Assembly (NCBI GenBank): GCA_963721345.1
Contig: CAVRIT010000001.1
Location: 1,488,001 to 1,552,000, forward strand
Origin: JACDAN01 sp963721345
Lineage (GTDB): Bacteria > Actinomycetota > Thermoleophilia > Gaiellales > Gaiellaceae
DNA: 64,000 nt
Reading direction: 5' to 3'
Part shown: positions 17,299 through 25,367 of the stretch, piece after piece
How positions within the stretch are numbered: position 1 is the first letter of the stretch
Layout: every line of letters begins with the position of its first letter
Notes under the pieces: model-generated
Told to the model about the DNA's origin: nothing
Database searches by the model: none
The model's input: the letters and a program-made list of their open reading frames with translations, nothing else
Made by a program: the position numbers and the translations under genes

Positions 17299-17777
17299 CG
17301 CTCTGCATCGCGCTGGCCGCGGTCGCCGGCTGCGGAGGTACCGCCGGCTCCGTCGAGCGCGCCGACCTACCCGGGGCCGTGCTCCAGGCCGAGGATGCGC
17401 CTCCCTCGTTCACGGAGACGTTCGAGGGACCGCGTGGCGACGCGGGCTGGGAGGTGCGTTTCCGCGACCGGGTGACCTTCGTAGCGTCGCGCGTAGAGCT
17501 CTTCCGCGGAAGGTCGTCGGCCGAGAAAGAGCTCTACGCGGCGCTGGAAGAAGCGCGGGGACGTTCATGGCAATTGATCGACGATCCGGGCCTCGGCGAT
17601 GTGTCGTTTGCCGCCACGCGCCTGCGGCGATCGACGCGCGTCTACCGCGTGGCTTGGCAAGACGCGAACGTCGTCGCCGAGCTCGAGATCAGCGGCCCTG
17701 ACGGGCTGCTCGCGCTCTCAGGCGCGCTGGAGCTCGCGCGCAAGCAGGAGCAGCGGATCGAAAGAGCCGCGGACTAG
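17277..17777 (+). CDS. Putative lipoprotein, unknown function (start uncertain)
   Basis: About 166 residues beginning with a short lipoprotein signal: SRLALCIALAAVAGC, with a lipobox AVAGC, so the mature protein should be anchored outside the membrane. The rest (VTFVASRVELFRGRSSAEKE, ...) suggests a small globular alpha/beta domain. No ATG, GTG or TTG exists near the signal peptide; an ATT at 17277 is the only plausible nearby start, perhaps reached by coupling from the overlapping peptide gene. The remote ATG at 17067 would precede the upstream promoter. The stop TAG overlaps the convergent lipA stop in a shared CTAG. Confidence 0.65.
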   Translation: MTTASRLALCIALAAVAGCGGTAGSVERADLPGAVLQAEDAPPSFTETFEGPRGDAGWEVRFRDRVTFVASRVELFRGRSSAEKELYAALEEARGRSWQLIDDPGLGDVSFAATRLRRSTRVYRVAWQDANVVAELEISGPDGLLALSGALELARKQEQRIERAAD

Positions 17778-18691
17778 TACGCGACCGCGCCGCGGCCGGT
17801 TTCGGCTGCGTGGCGCTGCTCGTCCGCTCGGTACGACGAACGCACCAGCGGCCCCGAGAAGACGGAGCCGAAGCCGAGTGCTTCGCCCTGCTCGCGGAAC
17901 CAGCGGAACTCGTCGGGGTGTACCCAGCGGTCGATCTGCGCGTGCTTCGCGGAGGGCTGCAGGTACTGGCCGATCGTCACGACGTCGACGCCGTTTGAGC
18001 GCAGATCACGCATCGTCTCGACGACCTCGTCGTTCGTCTCTCCGAGCCCGACGATGATCCCGGACTTCGTGAGGACGTCGTAGTCGGCGAGCTCCTTCGC
18101 GCGGCGCAGCAGCCACAGCGCCTTGTCGTAGGACGCCTTGGCGCCGCGCATACGGCGATGGAGCCGTCGCACGGTCTCGATGTTGTGGTTGAAGACCTCG
18201 GGGCGCTCGGCGAGGACGGTGCGCAGCGCCTCCTCCTCGACGCCGAGGAAGTCCGGCGTCAGGAGCTCGACGGACGCCGACGGCGCCTTCGCCCTGAGTG
18301 CCCGGACTGTCGCTGCGAAATGGCCGGCGCCGCGATCGGGCAGGTCGTCGCGGTCCACGGAGGTCACGACGACGTGCTCCAGTCCCATCTGCGCCGCGGC
18401 GTGCGCGAGGCGTAGCGGCTCGAGCGGATCCGGCGGGTGCTCCGGCCGGCCCGAGTTCACGTAGCAGTAGCGGCACGCCCGGGTGCACGTGTCGCCGAGG
18501 ATCTGGAATGTCGCCGTGCCGCGCCCCCAGCACTCGGCGATGTTGGGGCAGCGGGCCTCCTCGCAGACCGTGTGAAGGCCGGATCCGTGGATCAGCTTGC
18601 GGACGTCGAGGTAGTGCGAATCCGCGCTCGGCGCGCGGACCTTCATCCACGGCGGCCGGCGGGGCCGCTCCGCGACGGGCAGCGACTTCAC
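17774..18691 (-). CDS. lipA: Lipoyl synthase
   Basis: A 305-residue radical-SAM enzyme that inserts two sulfurs into octanoyl groups on E2 and GcvH proteins. The radical-SAM CxxxCxxC motif is CTRACRYC (near residue 68), and the auxiliary cluster motif is CEEARCPNIAEC (near 43); the conserved RSSY serine that ligates the auxiliary cluster is in LVRSSYRADE near the end. lipB and the lipoylated E2 are encoded a few kilobases away. It starts with GTG at 18691 after a terminator for the upstream gene. Confidence 0.96.
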   Translation of the reverse strand: MKSLPVAERPRRPPWMKVRAPSADSHYLDVRKLIHGSGLHTVCEEARCPNIAECWGRGTATFQILGDTCTRACRYCYVNSGRPEHPPDPLEPLRLAHAAAQMGLEHVVVTSVDRDDLPDRGAGHFAATVRALRAKAPSASVELLTPDFLGVEEEALRTVLAERPEVFNHNIETVRRLHRRMRGAKASYDKALWLLRRAKELADYDVLTKSGIIVGLGETNDEVVETMRDLRSNGVDVVTIGQYLQPSAKHAQIDRWVHPDEFRWFREQGEALGFGSVFSGPLVRSSYRADEQRHAAETGRGAVAY

Positions 18692-18726
18692 GGCCTCAGT
18701 GTACGGGCGGCGCCTCCTGGAACGCG

Positions 18727-18756
18727 AAAGGCGGCGGAACCCCTTCCGCCGCCTTT
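18727..18756 (-). terminator. Strong hairpin terminator upstream of lipA
   Basis: A perfect 13-base stem AAAGGCGGCGGAA / TTCCGCCGCCTTT around a CCCC loop. Because of its flanking A and T runs it can act in both directions; its likely job is ending the minus-strand transcript of the secreted-protein gene before lipA. Confidence 0.8.
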
Positions 18757-18856
18757 ACGTCGCCGCATCCAACCGCTCCGCCCAAATCGCGCTCGAGGAA
18801 AGCTTCACCCAGTCTTGGCGGTATCACCCACTTGCGCCATGCCTCGTTCGAGCAGT

Positions 18857-18879
18857 CTTGATCCCTCGTTCGAGGGAAT
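18857..18879 (+). repeat. Direct repeat with TCCCTCGTTCGAGGGA core (left copy)
   Basis: CTTGATC followed by CCTCGTTCGAGGGAAT. It matches 19590-19612 at 22 of 23 positions, in the same orientation. The two copies bracket the frameshifted secreted-protein gene. Confidence 0.6.
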
Positions 18880-18887
18880 CTGCGCGG

Positions 18888-19527
18888 CTACCACTCCTTG
18901 TACGGATCCAGGTAGACATCGTCGACCTGGAAAGCCGCGCCGCTGTCGCTGCTTCGGAAGCGGAAGGCGACGGCCCGTACGCCGAGCAGGCCGCACAGGT
19001 TCGTCAAGGTCAGCCGCACACGGGGTGACGGCGCCCAGGTGCCGCTCGCCGTCACGGTCCCGCCGTCCAGGAGGGCTACCACGCTCGCCCAAGAGGCTCT
19101 TGACGACGATGTCGACCTTGAGGCTGCCTCCCGAGCCGACGCTGCGCACGAAGAACCGGGAATGCCAGTCTCCGAAGGCGAAGCAGACGGTCTGCGAGAG
19201 CGCCGAGCTGCCGGGCGGCAGGTACAGCGATCGAGAGTCGGTGGCCGAGTTCGCGTAGAAGGTCTCGTTGCCCGAGACGATCTTCGCGCCGCCCGACAAC
19301 GACCACGACGGGGCTCCGGCTTCGAAGGAGCCGCCGGGCACGAGTACGTAGTTCGCCGAGTCGCCCCAAGGCGCGAAGACCTGCGAAGGGCTGCCGCAGC
19401 CCGAAGCGGGCGGCGTCCCGATGATGCCGGCCTCCGCGGTGCGCGTCGCGCTCAGAGCGGCGAGGCCCGCAAGCACCCCGACCATGAGGAGGAGGGCGAT
19501 GCGCGGGTGACGGGCTGCAGACGTCAC
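18888..19527 (-). pseudogene. Secreted protein of the APWGD/DDVYxDPY family, one frameshift
   Basis: An N-terminal signal peptide (IALLLMVGVLAGLAALSAT) is followed by GCGSPSQVFAPWGD, FEAGAPSWSLSGGAK and SGNETFY, then after a one-base shift near 19086 by LLDGGTVTASGTW and AAFQVDDVYLDPYKEW, ending at 18888. Proteins of this shape, single predicted beta-sandwich domains, are common in Thermoleophilia and have no known function. Joined, the gene would give about 212 residues. The gene is flanked by direct repeats (18857, 19590) and has a good terminator, so the shift may be recent or a sequencing error. Confidence 0.7.
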
Positions 19528-19589
19528 GTGTCTCAGTCTCGGGAACCTGCGCTTCTCTGCATCACCCCTCCGGGGGAGACCGGGGCTTC

Positions 19590-19612
19590 CTTGATCACTC
19601 GTTCGAGGGAAT
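19590..19612 (+). repeat. Direct repeat with TCACTCGTTCGAGGGA core (right copy)
   Basis: CTTGATC followed by ACTCGTTCGAGGGAAT; one mismatch to the left copy at 18857-18879. It lies between the divergent starts of the secreted-protein gene and the HD-GYP gene. Confidence 0.6.
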
Positions 19613-19655
19613 TCGGCTCGCGGGCCCCTTGGAAAGCGCCGATTTCTCGTTCGGA

Positions 19656-20984
19656 ATGTCCACTGCGGCGGCAGGTGGCTCTTCGGGTCTCGACCCGGCG
19701 ACCGAGCGGATCATCGAAGAGCGGCGGGCCCGCCGGTTGAGCCGGCTCGCGGTCCGCGAGCGCCGTTCGCTGATCGTCTCCGTCGCGGCCTTCCTGGGCG
19801 TCGCGATCTTCATGGTCGAGGCGATTCCGAGCGAGCGGGCCCCCGGGGCATTCGCAACGCTCCTACTCGTCGGGCTCTACGCGCTGGCGTACCGCCTGGA
19901 CTTCGAGATCGCGATGGGGTCGGCGGTCCCGACACAGCTCGTACTGGTGCCGATGCTGTTCGTCCTTCCCACGGGGCTCGTGCCGCTCGCCGTCGCCTCT
20001 GGCGTCCTGCTCGGCAGCCTGGTGGAGTACGCGGGAGGCAATCTCCATTTCGAGCGGGTGTTCATCCGTCTGGGGGGTTGCTGGCACGCGGTTGGCCCAG
20101 CACTCGTACTGGGTCTCGCCGGCGAGCCGAGCCCTGACCTGGCCGATTGGCCGATCTACCTCGCGGCGCTCGGCGCACAGTTCGCCCTCGAGTATGGAAG
20201 CACCGCGTTGCGGGGATGGGCGACGCTCGGCGGTCCGCCCAAGGTCCACTTGCGGATGATGGCGTGGGTCTGGATGGTCGACGGCGCTCTCGGTGCGGTC
20301 GGCCTGGCGGTCGCATTCGCGGCAACGGACTCGCTGTACGGCGTCGTGCTCGCCTTGCCTCTCGTGGGGCTCCTCTCGGTCTTCGCGCGTGAGCGCCGGG
20401 TGCGGATCGACCACGAGCTCGAGCTCCGAGATGCCTATCGCGGCACCGCGTTCCTGCTCGGCGACGTCGTCGAGGCGGACGACGGGTACACCGGCGAGCA
20501 CAGCCGCGACGTCGTCGCGCTCACGCTTTCCGTAGCGGACGAACTGGGTCTCTCGGAGCGCGAGCGCCGCGATGCCGAGTTCGCCGCGCTGCTCCACGAC
20601 GTCGGAAAGATCCGCGTCCCCAACGAGATCATCAACAAGCCCGGGAAGCTGACTTCCGAGGAGTGGGAGCTGATGAAACAGCACACGATCGAGGGTGAGC
20701 GTCTCCTCCACCGCGTCGGCGGCCTGCTCGGCGAGATCGGCAAGATCGTGCGGTCCTGTCACGAGAGGCATGACGGGACGGGTTACCCCGACGGCCTCGC
20801 CGGCGAGGAGATCCCGATCGTCGCGCGGGTCGTTGCGGCCTGCGATGCGTACAACGCGATGACGACCGATCGGAGCTACCGCCAGGCCCTGTCGCGGGAC
20901 GACGCAGTCGCCGAGCTACGCCGCAGTGCCGGGACGCAGTTCGACCCGCAGGTCGTCGACGCCCTGATCGCCGCGAGCGCCTAG
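19656..20984 (+). CDS. HD-GYP domain protein with membrane sensor region
   Basis: About 442 residues. The N-terminal half holds some six to eight membrane helices (an MASE-like sensor region), then a C-terminal HD-GYP domain with HDVGKIRVP near residue 313, KPGKLTSEEW, HTIEGERLL, HERHDGTGYPDGL and DAYNAMTTDRSYR. These are the metal-binding and GYP motifs of cyclic-di-GMP phosphodiesterases. I chose the ATG at 19656; a TTG at 19629 in frame is possible. Its last 69 bases overlap lipB on the other strand. Confidence 0.88.
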   Translation: MSTAAAGGSSGLDPATERIIEERRARRLSRLAVRERRSLIVSVAAFLGVAIFMVEAIPSERAPGAFATLLLVGLYALAYRLDFEIAMGSAVPTQLVLVPMLFVLPTGLVPLAVASGVLLGSLVEYAGGNLHFERVFIRLGGCWHAVGPALVLGLAGEPSPDLADWPIYLAALGAQFALEYGSTALRGWATLGGPPKVHLRMMAWVWMVDGALGAVGLAVAFAATDSLYGVVLALPLVGLLSVFARERRVRIDHELELRDAYRGTAFLLGDVVEADDGYTGEHSRDVVALTLSVADELGLSERERRDAEFAALLHDVGKIRVPNEIINKPGKLTSEEWELMKQHTIEGERLLHRVGGLLGEIGKIVRSCHERHDGTGYPDGLAGEEIPIVARVVAACDAYNAMTTDRSYRQALSRDDAVAELRRSAGTQFDPQVVDALIAASA

Positions 20985-21623
20985 GTCCTCGAAGCGCAGG
21001 TCGAAGACCTCTTCGACCGCCCGGGCGGCGTGCGGCTTGACCTCGTCGACGGTCACGGGCCGGCCTAGCTCGCGGGCGAGGGTCGTGAACGCCGCGTCCT
21101 CCAGGCCGCACGCCGTGATCCACTCGGTGAACGGCGCGGGGTCGAGGTCGACGTTGAGCGCGTACCCGTGCGTCGTCACCCACTTCGCGATGTGGACACC
21201 GATCGACGCGATCTTCCTGGGAGGCCGCTCCAGCCAGATGCCGGTGAGGCCGTCGATGCGTGTCGCCTCGACGCCGAGCGCCGAGATCGTCCGGATCAGC
21301 GCCTCCTCGAGGTCGCGGCAGTAGCGCTTGACGTCCTGGCCGTGGCGGGTGAGGTCGAGGATCGGGTAGCAGACGAGCTGGCCGGGGGCGTGGTAGGTCG
21401 ACTTGCCGCCCCGGTCGGTCTCGACGATCTCGGCCGTCGTTCCCTCCGGGAGGTGGAGCTCGCCCTGCTCGGCGCGTCGTCCGAGCGTGATCACCGGCGG
21501 GTGCTCGAGCAGGAGCACGGTGTCCGGAATCTCCCCACGGAGAACGCCGTCGGCAAGCGTTCGCTGGAGATCCCACGCCTCGCGGTAGGGGATCGTCCCG
21601 AGGTCGTGCAGGTTCGCGTTCAT
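20916..21623 (-). CDS. lipB: Lipoyl(octanoyl) transferase
   Basis: A roughly 235-residue enzyme moving octanoate from acyl carrier protein to E2 and GcvH lysines. The active-site region is intact: RGGKSTYHAPGQLVCYPI (near residue 68), the lysine in KIASIGVHI and THGYALNVD. The ATG at 21621-21623 overlaps the preceding stop as ATGA. The C-terminal ~20 residues run into the antisense HD-GYP gene and are not conserved, so the tail may be an extension. Last gene of the 2-oxo-acid dehydrogenase operon. Confidence 0.94.
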   Translation of the reverse strand: MNANLHDLGTIPYREAWDLQRTLADGVLRGEIPDTVLLLEHPPVITLGRRAEQGELHLPEGTTAEIVETDRGGKSTYHAPGQLVCYPILDLTRHGQDVKRYCRDLEEALIRTISALGVEATRIDGLTGIWLERPPRKIASIGVHIAKWVTTHGYALNVDLDPAPFTEWITACGLEDAAFTTLARELGRPVTVDEVKPHAARAVEEVFDLRFEDLGARGDQGVDDLRVELRPGTAA

Positions 21624-22018
21624 TCCTTGCGGGGCAAGCCGTCGTCCGGCAGCGTCTCCCACGACGCGACGGAGCGAACGTAGGTGTGGAGCTCGGGCCG
21701 CCGGTCGCCGAGGCCGTCGTCGATCGCGCTCAGCCTGACGCTGCACTCCTCGGACTCCGGCCAGCCCCCGCCGAAGAGGTTCGAGCCGCAGACCGAGCAG
21801 AACGTCTTCGCGCTGCCCTCGTCGGGCTGGTACGTCGTGAGCCGGTCGCGCCCCTCCTGCACCTCGATCCACTCCGTCCGGGAGCGCCCGTTCGCCGTGC
21901 CGACGCCGCCCGAGATCCGCTTGCAGGAGGTGCAGTGGCAGAAGCTGAGCCTGACGAACGGCTCGCGTACCGTGAAGCGCACGGCCCCGCACCAGCAGCT
22001 CCCCTCCATCGCGCTCAT
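21620..22018 (-). CDS. GFA / CENP-V family zinc protein
   Basis: A 132-residue protein with the Gfa fold's cysteine set: CWCGAVRF (near residue 8), CHCTSCKR (near 27) and CSVCGSNLF (near 73). The family includes glutathione-dependent formaldehyde-activating enzymes, but most members have no proven reaction. Both neighbours overlap it by four bases, so it is translated as part of the lipB operon; the link to lipoylation is unknown. Confidence 0.85.
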   Translation of the reverse strand: MSAMEGSCWCGAVRFTVREPFVRLSFCHCTSCKRISGGVGTANGRSRTEWIEVQEGRDRLTTYQPDEGSAKTFCSVCGSNLFGGGWPESEECSVRLSAIDDGLGDRRPELHTYVRSVASWETLPDDGLPRKE

Positions 22019-22944
22019 GCGCCACCCAGCGTAGTCGTCCCGTCCACGAGCTCCGAGACGGTCTCGAGCCAGGCGGCGATGGGCGAGCCGTACTCCTCGG
22101 TTTGCTCGGCGGGGAGTCCCTCCAACGTCCGTTTCCACAACACAGCGCGCGAGACGCCGTGGAGGAGGTACCCGTCGGAGAAGAGCTCCCGGAGCTCGAC
22201 CATCGGCGCGAAGCGCGTGAACGGCTCGAGATAGAGGTCGCGGAGCCGCTCGACCTCGGGTGAGCCGTGGTCGGCGCCCGCGCGTTCTACCGCGATGCGC
22301 AGCGACTGGAGCGGCCCGAGGAACGGATGGCTCACGACGGCTTCGGCCCAGTCGATGAAGACCGGCCGGCCACCGCGCACGAAGATGTTTCCGTCGTGCG
22401 CCTCCATGTGGGCGAGTGTGAACGGGACGGTGCCGGCCAGCCGTTCCGCGGCTGCGGTCACCGCCTCGAGACGGTCGCCGCCGAGCTCGGCGTAGCGCTC
22501 GGGCAGCAGCTCGGGCCGGTCGTCTGGTGTTCCGAGGTCGAGGGCGTCGTCTGCGGCCTCCATGAAGTCGATCTGCACTTCGGCGTAGAGCGGGAGAATC
22601 TCCTCCCAGGAGGGGGTGGGATCTCCCGCGTCATGGACGTCGCGAAGCCGTGGGCCCACGTCGTGGGTGAGCAGCCTGGGCCCGTTCCACGCGACGACAT
22701 CGGGAAGGCAGTCCGGCCGGATGCGCGCGAGGCGTTCGGTCAGCGCCGGCTCGAAGGTGTTGGCCGGATGGTTCTCCTTGAACCAGAGGTCCCCGCCGGC
22801 CGAGGGAACTCGCACGATCGCCGACCAAGCGCGGGCCCAGACGAGCTCGACCTCGCCGCTACGGGTTACTCGCTCGTCGATCCACGCAGTCGCGTCTTCG
22901 AGCCAGCCCGGCTCCTCCCAAGCTAATACGCGGCTTCGTCCCAG
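22015..22944 (-). CDS. Aminoglycoside phosphotransferase-like kinase, substrate unknown
   Basis: About 300 residues with a kinase-like fold: FKENHPANTFEPALTE contains the ATP-site lysine region, HMEAHDGNIFV is the catalytic-loop motif (H.x.H/DxxxxN) and FIDWAEAVVSHP holds the metal-binding aspartate. The real substrate is probably a small metabolite rather than an aminoglycoside. No ATG/GTG/TTG occurs near the 5' end: the frame is open into the E2 gene, and a CTG at 22942-22944 is used here as a tentative start. The stop overlaps the GFA start (ATGA). Confidence 0.75.
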   Translation of the reverse strand: MGRSRVLAWEEPGWLEDATAWIDERVTRSGEVELVWARAWSAIVRVPSAGGDLWFKENHPANTFEPALTERLARIRPDCLPDVVAWNGPRLLTHDVGPRLRDVHDAGDPTPSWEEILPLYAEVQIDFMEAADDALDLGTPDDRPELLPERYAELGGDRLEAVTAAAERLAGTVPFTLAHMEAHDGNIFVRGGRPVFIDWAEAVVSHPFLGPLQSLRIAVERAGADHGSPEVERLRDLYLEPFTRFAPMVELRELFSDGYLLHGVSRAVLWKRTLEGLPAEQTEEYGSPIAAWLETVSELVDGTTTLGGA

Positions 22945-24386
22945 GTCTCGAGCTTCTGCTTCAGGTCGCGCAGGAAGCGACCCGCGAGGGCGCCGTCGAC
23001 CAGGCGATGGTCGTAGGTCAGCGTGATGTTCATGATCGGCCGGATCGCGATCACGTCCTTGTCCAGCTCGTCCTGGATCACCCACGGCCGCTTGACGAGG
23101 GCGTAGGTGCCGAGGATCCCCGCCTGCGGCTGGCTGATCACCGGCGTTCCGTGGAACGTGCCGTAGCCGCCCGGGTTCGTGATCGTGAAGGTCCCGCCCT
23201 GCACCTCGTCCGGCGTCAGCTGCTTGTTGCGCGCGCGCTCGGCGATGTCCGTGACAGCGCGGGCCATGCCGAGCAGGTTCAGGCCCTCGGCGTTCTTCAC
23301 CACCGGGACGATCAGGCCCTTGCCGTCGGCGAGCTCGACCGCGAAGCCGAGGTTGACGTAGTTCCGGGTGACGATCTTCTCGCCGCGGATCTCGCCGTTG
23401 ATCCACGGGTACTCCTTGAGCGTGTCGACGACGGCTCGCGCGACGAAGATCAGATAGGTCGGGTTGACGCCGTAGCCCTTCTGGAACTCGGGCTTCAGCT
23501 TCTCGCGGAGCGCCACGACCTTCGCCATGTCGACCTCGATCGCGCTCGTCACGTGAGCCGAGGTGTCGAGCGAGCGCCGCATGTGCTCGGCGATCCCCTT
23601 GCGCATCGCGCTCATCGGCTCTTCCTGCTCGCCGCCGACAGCCTCGGGCTGGGCGGGGGCAGGGGCCGGCGCTGGCGCCGGTTGCGGCGCGGCGGCGGCC
23701 GGCGCTGGTGCGGGCTCGGCCTGCTCGGGGGCGGGCTCAGGTTCCGGCGCGGGTGGTGCTTCTGTTGCCGGCGGCGCCTCGGGGGCTGCGGCTTGCGCCT
23801 GCCCGCCGCCCTCCACGAACGCCAGGATGTCCTTCTTCGTCACGCGCCCGCCGCGTCCCGTGCCCTGCACCTGAGAGACGTCGACGCCGTGCTCGGAGGC
23901 GATCCGCGCGACGACGGGCGACACGAAGCTCTTGCCGTCCTGGCTCGCGTCCGCAGTCGCCTCGGCCGGCGGAGGCGCGGCGGGCGCGGGAGCGGGCGCC
24001 GGAGTCTCCGCGCTCGAGACGGCGCTCGCCTCGGCGGCGGCTTGGGCAGTCGCGGGCTCGGGCTCGGGCTCGTGCTCGGGCTCGGGAGCAGCTTCGGGCG
24101 CCGGCTCCGCGGGCGCTTCCTCGGCGGGCGCCGCGCCCGGCGCGCCGATCACGGCGAGCCTCGTTCCGACCTCGACCGTCTCACCTTCCTGGACGAGGAT
24201 CTGCTGGACGACTCCGCTACCCGGGCTCGGCACCTCGGTGTCGACCTTGTCCGTGGAGATCTCGAGCAGCGGCTCGTCGGCCTGGATCTCCTCGCCTTCG
24301 GCCTTCAGCCACTTCGTGATCGTCCCCTCGGAGACGGAGACGCCCATCTGGGGCATCACGACGTCGACGGCGGTTGGCGTGGCCAT
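22923..24386 (-). CDS. Dihydrolipoamide acyltransferase (E2) of a 2-oxo-acid dehydrogenase
   Basis: A 487-residue E2. Residues 8-85 form a lipoyl domain with the modified lysine in STDKVDTEV; an Ala/Pro/Glu-rich linker follows, then a peripheral-subunit-binding domain (VSPVVARIASEHGVDVSQV), a second linker, and the catalytic domain ending in TYDHRLVDGALAGRFL, with the HxxxDG active site. One lipoyl domain and the neighbouring E1alpha/E1beta suggest a pyruvate, branched-chain or acetoin complex; sequence alone does not settle which. E3 is not in the window. Confidence 0.95.
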   Translation of the reverse strand: MATPTAVDVVMPQMGVSVSEGTITKWLKAEGEEIQADEPLLEISTDKVDTEVPSPGSGVVQQILVQEGETVEVGTRLAVIGAPGAAPAEEAPAEPAPEAAPEPEHEPEPEPATAQAAAEASAVSSAETPAPAPAPAAPPPAEATADASQDGKSFVSPVVARIASEHGVDVSQVQGTGRGGRVTKKDILAFVEGGGQAQAAAPEAPPATEAPPAPEPEPAPEQAEPAPAPAAAAPQPAPAPAPAPAQPEAVGGEQEEPMSAMRKGIAEHMRRSLDTSAHVTSAIEVDMAKVVALREKLKPEFQKGYGVNPTYLIFVARAVVDTLKEYPWINGEIRGEKIVTRNYVNLGFAVELADGKGLIVPVVKNAEGLNLLGMARAVTDIAERARNKQLTPDEVQGGTFTITNPGGYGTFHGTPVISQPQAGILGTYALVKRPWVIQDELDKDVIAIRPIMNITLTYDHRLVDGALAGRFLRDLKQKLETWDEAAY

Positions 24387-24392
24387 CAGTCC

Positions 24393-25367
24393 CTAATACT
24401 CGGCAAGCTCGCGTAGCCCTGCGACGACGTCGTCGACCTGCGGGATGTACGCCTTCTCGAGCGGGGGAGAGAACGGGACCGGGGCGTCCGGCGCGGTGAC
24501 CCGCTTCACCGGCGCGTCGAGGTGCTCGAACGCGTCCTCGGCGATCGTCGCCGCGATCTCTCCACCGAAGCCGCCCGTCCGCGTGTCCTCGTGGAGGACG
24601 AGCACCTTCGAGGTCTTGTGGACGCTCTCGAGCACGGCCTGGCGGTCCCACGGGATCAGCGTGCGCAGGTCGAGGATCTCGACCGAGACGCCGTCCGAGT
24701 CGAGCTGGTTCGCTGCCTCGTCGGCGGTGTAGACCATCGCGCCCCAGGTGACCACCGTGAGGTCGTCGCCTTCGCGGTGCACGCGGGCCTTCCCGAACGG
24801 CGTGGTGTAGCGCTCTTCCGGCACGTCGGCCTTGATCCGGCGGTAGAGGTGCTTGTGCTCGAAGTAGAGGACGGGGTTGGGGTCCTCGATCGCGCTGATC
24901 AGCAAGCCCTTGGCGTCCTCCGGCGTTGCCGGGCAGACGATCTTCAGGCCCGGGATGTGCGCGAACGAGCTCTCCGGGTTCTGCGAGTGGAACGGCCCGC
25001 CCGAGAAGCCACCGCCCGAGGGCAGCCGGACGACGATCGGGATCGGCGTGCCGACGCGGTAGAACTGCTTGGCGGCCACCGTGACGAGCTGGTCCCAGGC
25101 GCACGAGACGAAGTCGGCGAACTGCATCTCGGCGACGGGCCGCATGCCCATGATCGCCGCGCCCGTGCAGCCGCCGACGATCGCCGTCTCCGAGAGCGGC
25201 GAGTCGATCACGCGCCACGGGCCGAACTCCTCCTGGAAGCCGAGCGTGACCTTGAAGGCCCCGCCGTAGACCCCGACGTCCTCGCCGATCACGAAGACGC
25301 GCTTGTCGCGCCGCATCTCCTGCCGGAGACCGTCGGAAATTGCCTGCAAATACGTTAGTTCGGCCAT
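24393..25367 (-). CDS. 2-oxo-acid dehydrogenase E1 component, beta subunit
   Basis: A 324-residue E1beta. VIGEDVGVYGGAFKVT near the N terminus, DSPLSETAIVGGCTGAAIMG (the thiamine-proximal ETAxxG motif), FADFVSCAWDQLV and the C-terminal HEDTRTGGFGGEIAA are all family landmarks. The ATG at 25365-25367 overlaps the E1alpha stop by one base (TAATG), and E2 follows six bases downstream. Confidence 0.96.
   Translation of the reverse strand: MAELTYLQAISDGLRQEMRRDKRVFVIGEDVGVYGGAFKVTLGFQEEFGPWRVIDSPLSETAIVGGCTGAAIMGMRPVAEMQFADFVSCAWDQLVTVAAKQFYRVGTPIPIVVRLPSGGGFSGGPFHSQNPESSFAHIPGLKIVCPATPEDAKGLLISAIEDPNPVLYFEHKHLYRRIKADVPEERYTTPFGKARVHREGDDLTVVTWGAMVYTADEAANQLDSDGVSVEILDLRTLIPWDRQAVLESVHKTSKVLVLHEDTRTGGFGGEIAATIAEDAFEHLDAPVKRVTAPDAPVPFSPPLEKAYIPQVDDVVAGLRELAEY

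Noticed and set aside
17067..17777. A 236-residue reading of the lipoprotein gene from the ATG at 17067
   Set aside because: That ATG lies before the protease terminator, and the added N-terminal part is an Arg-rich shadow of the small peptide gene; the lipoprotein signal would be internal.
23007..24416. Long open frame antisense to the E2 gene
   Set aside because: Codon pattern and composition are those of a shadow frame in GC-rich DNA; the E2 gene on the other strand is certain. Similar long antisense frames over nuo, fumC and groEL were dropped for the same reason.
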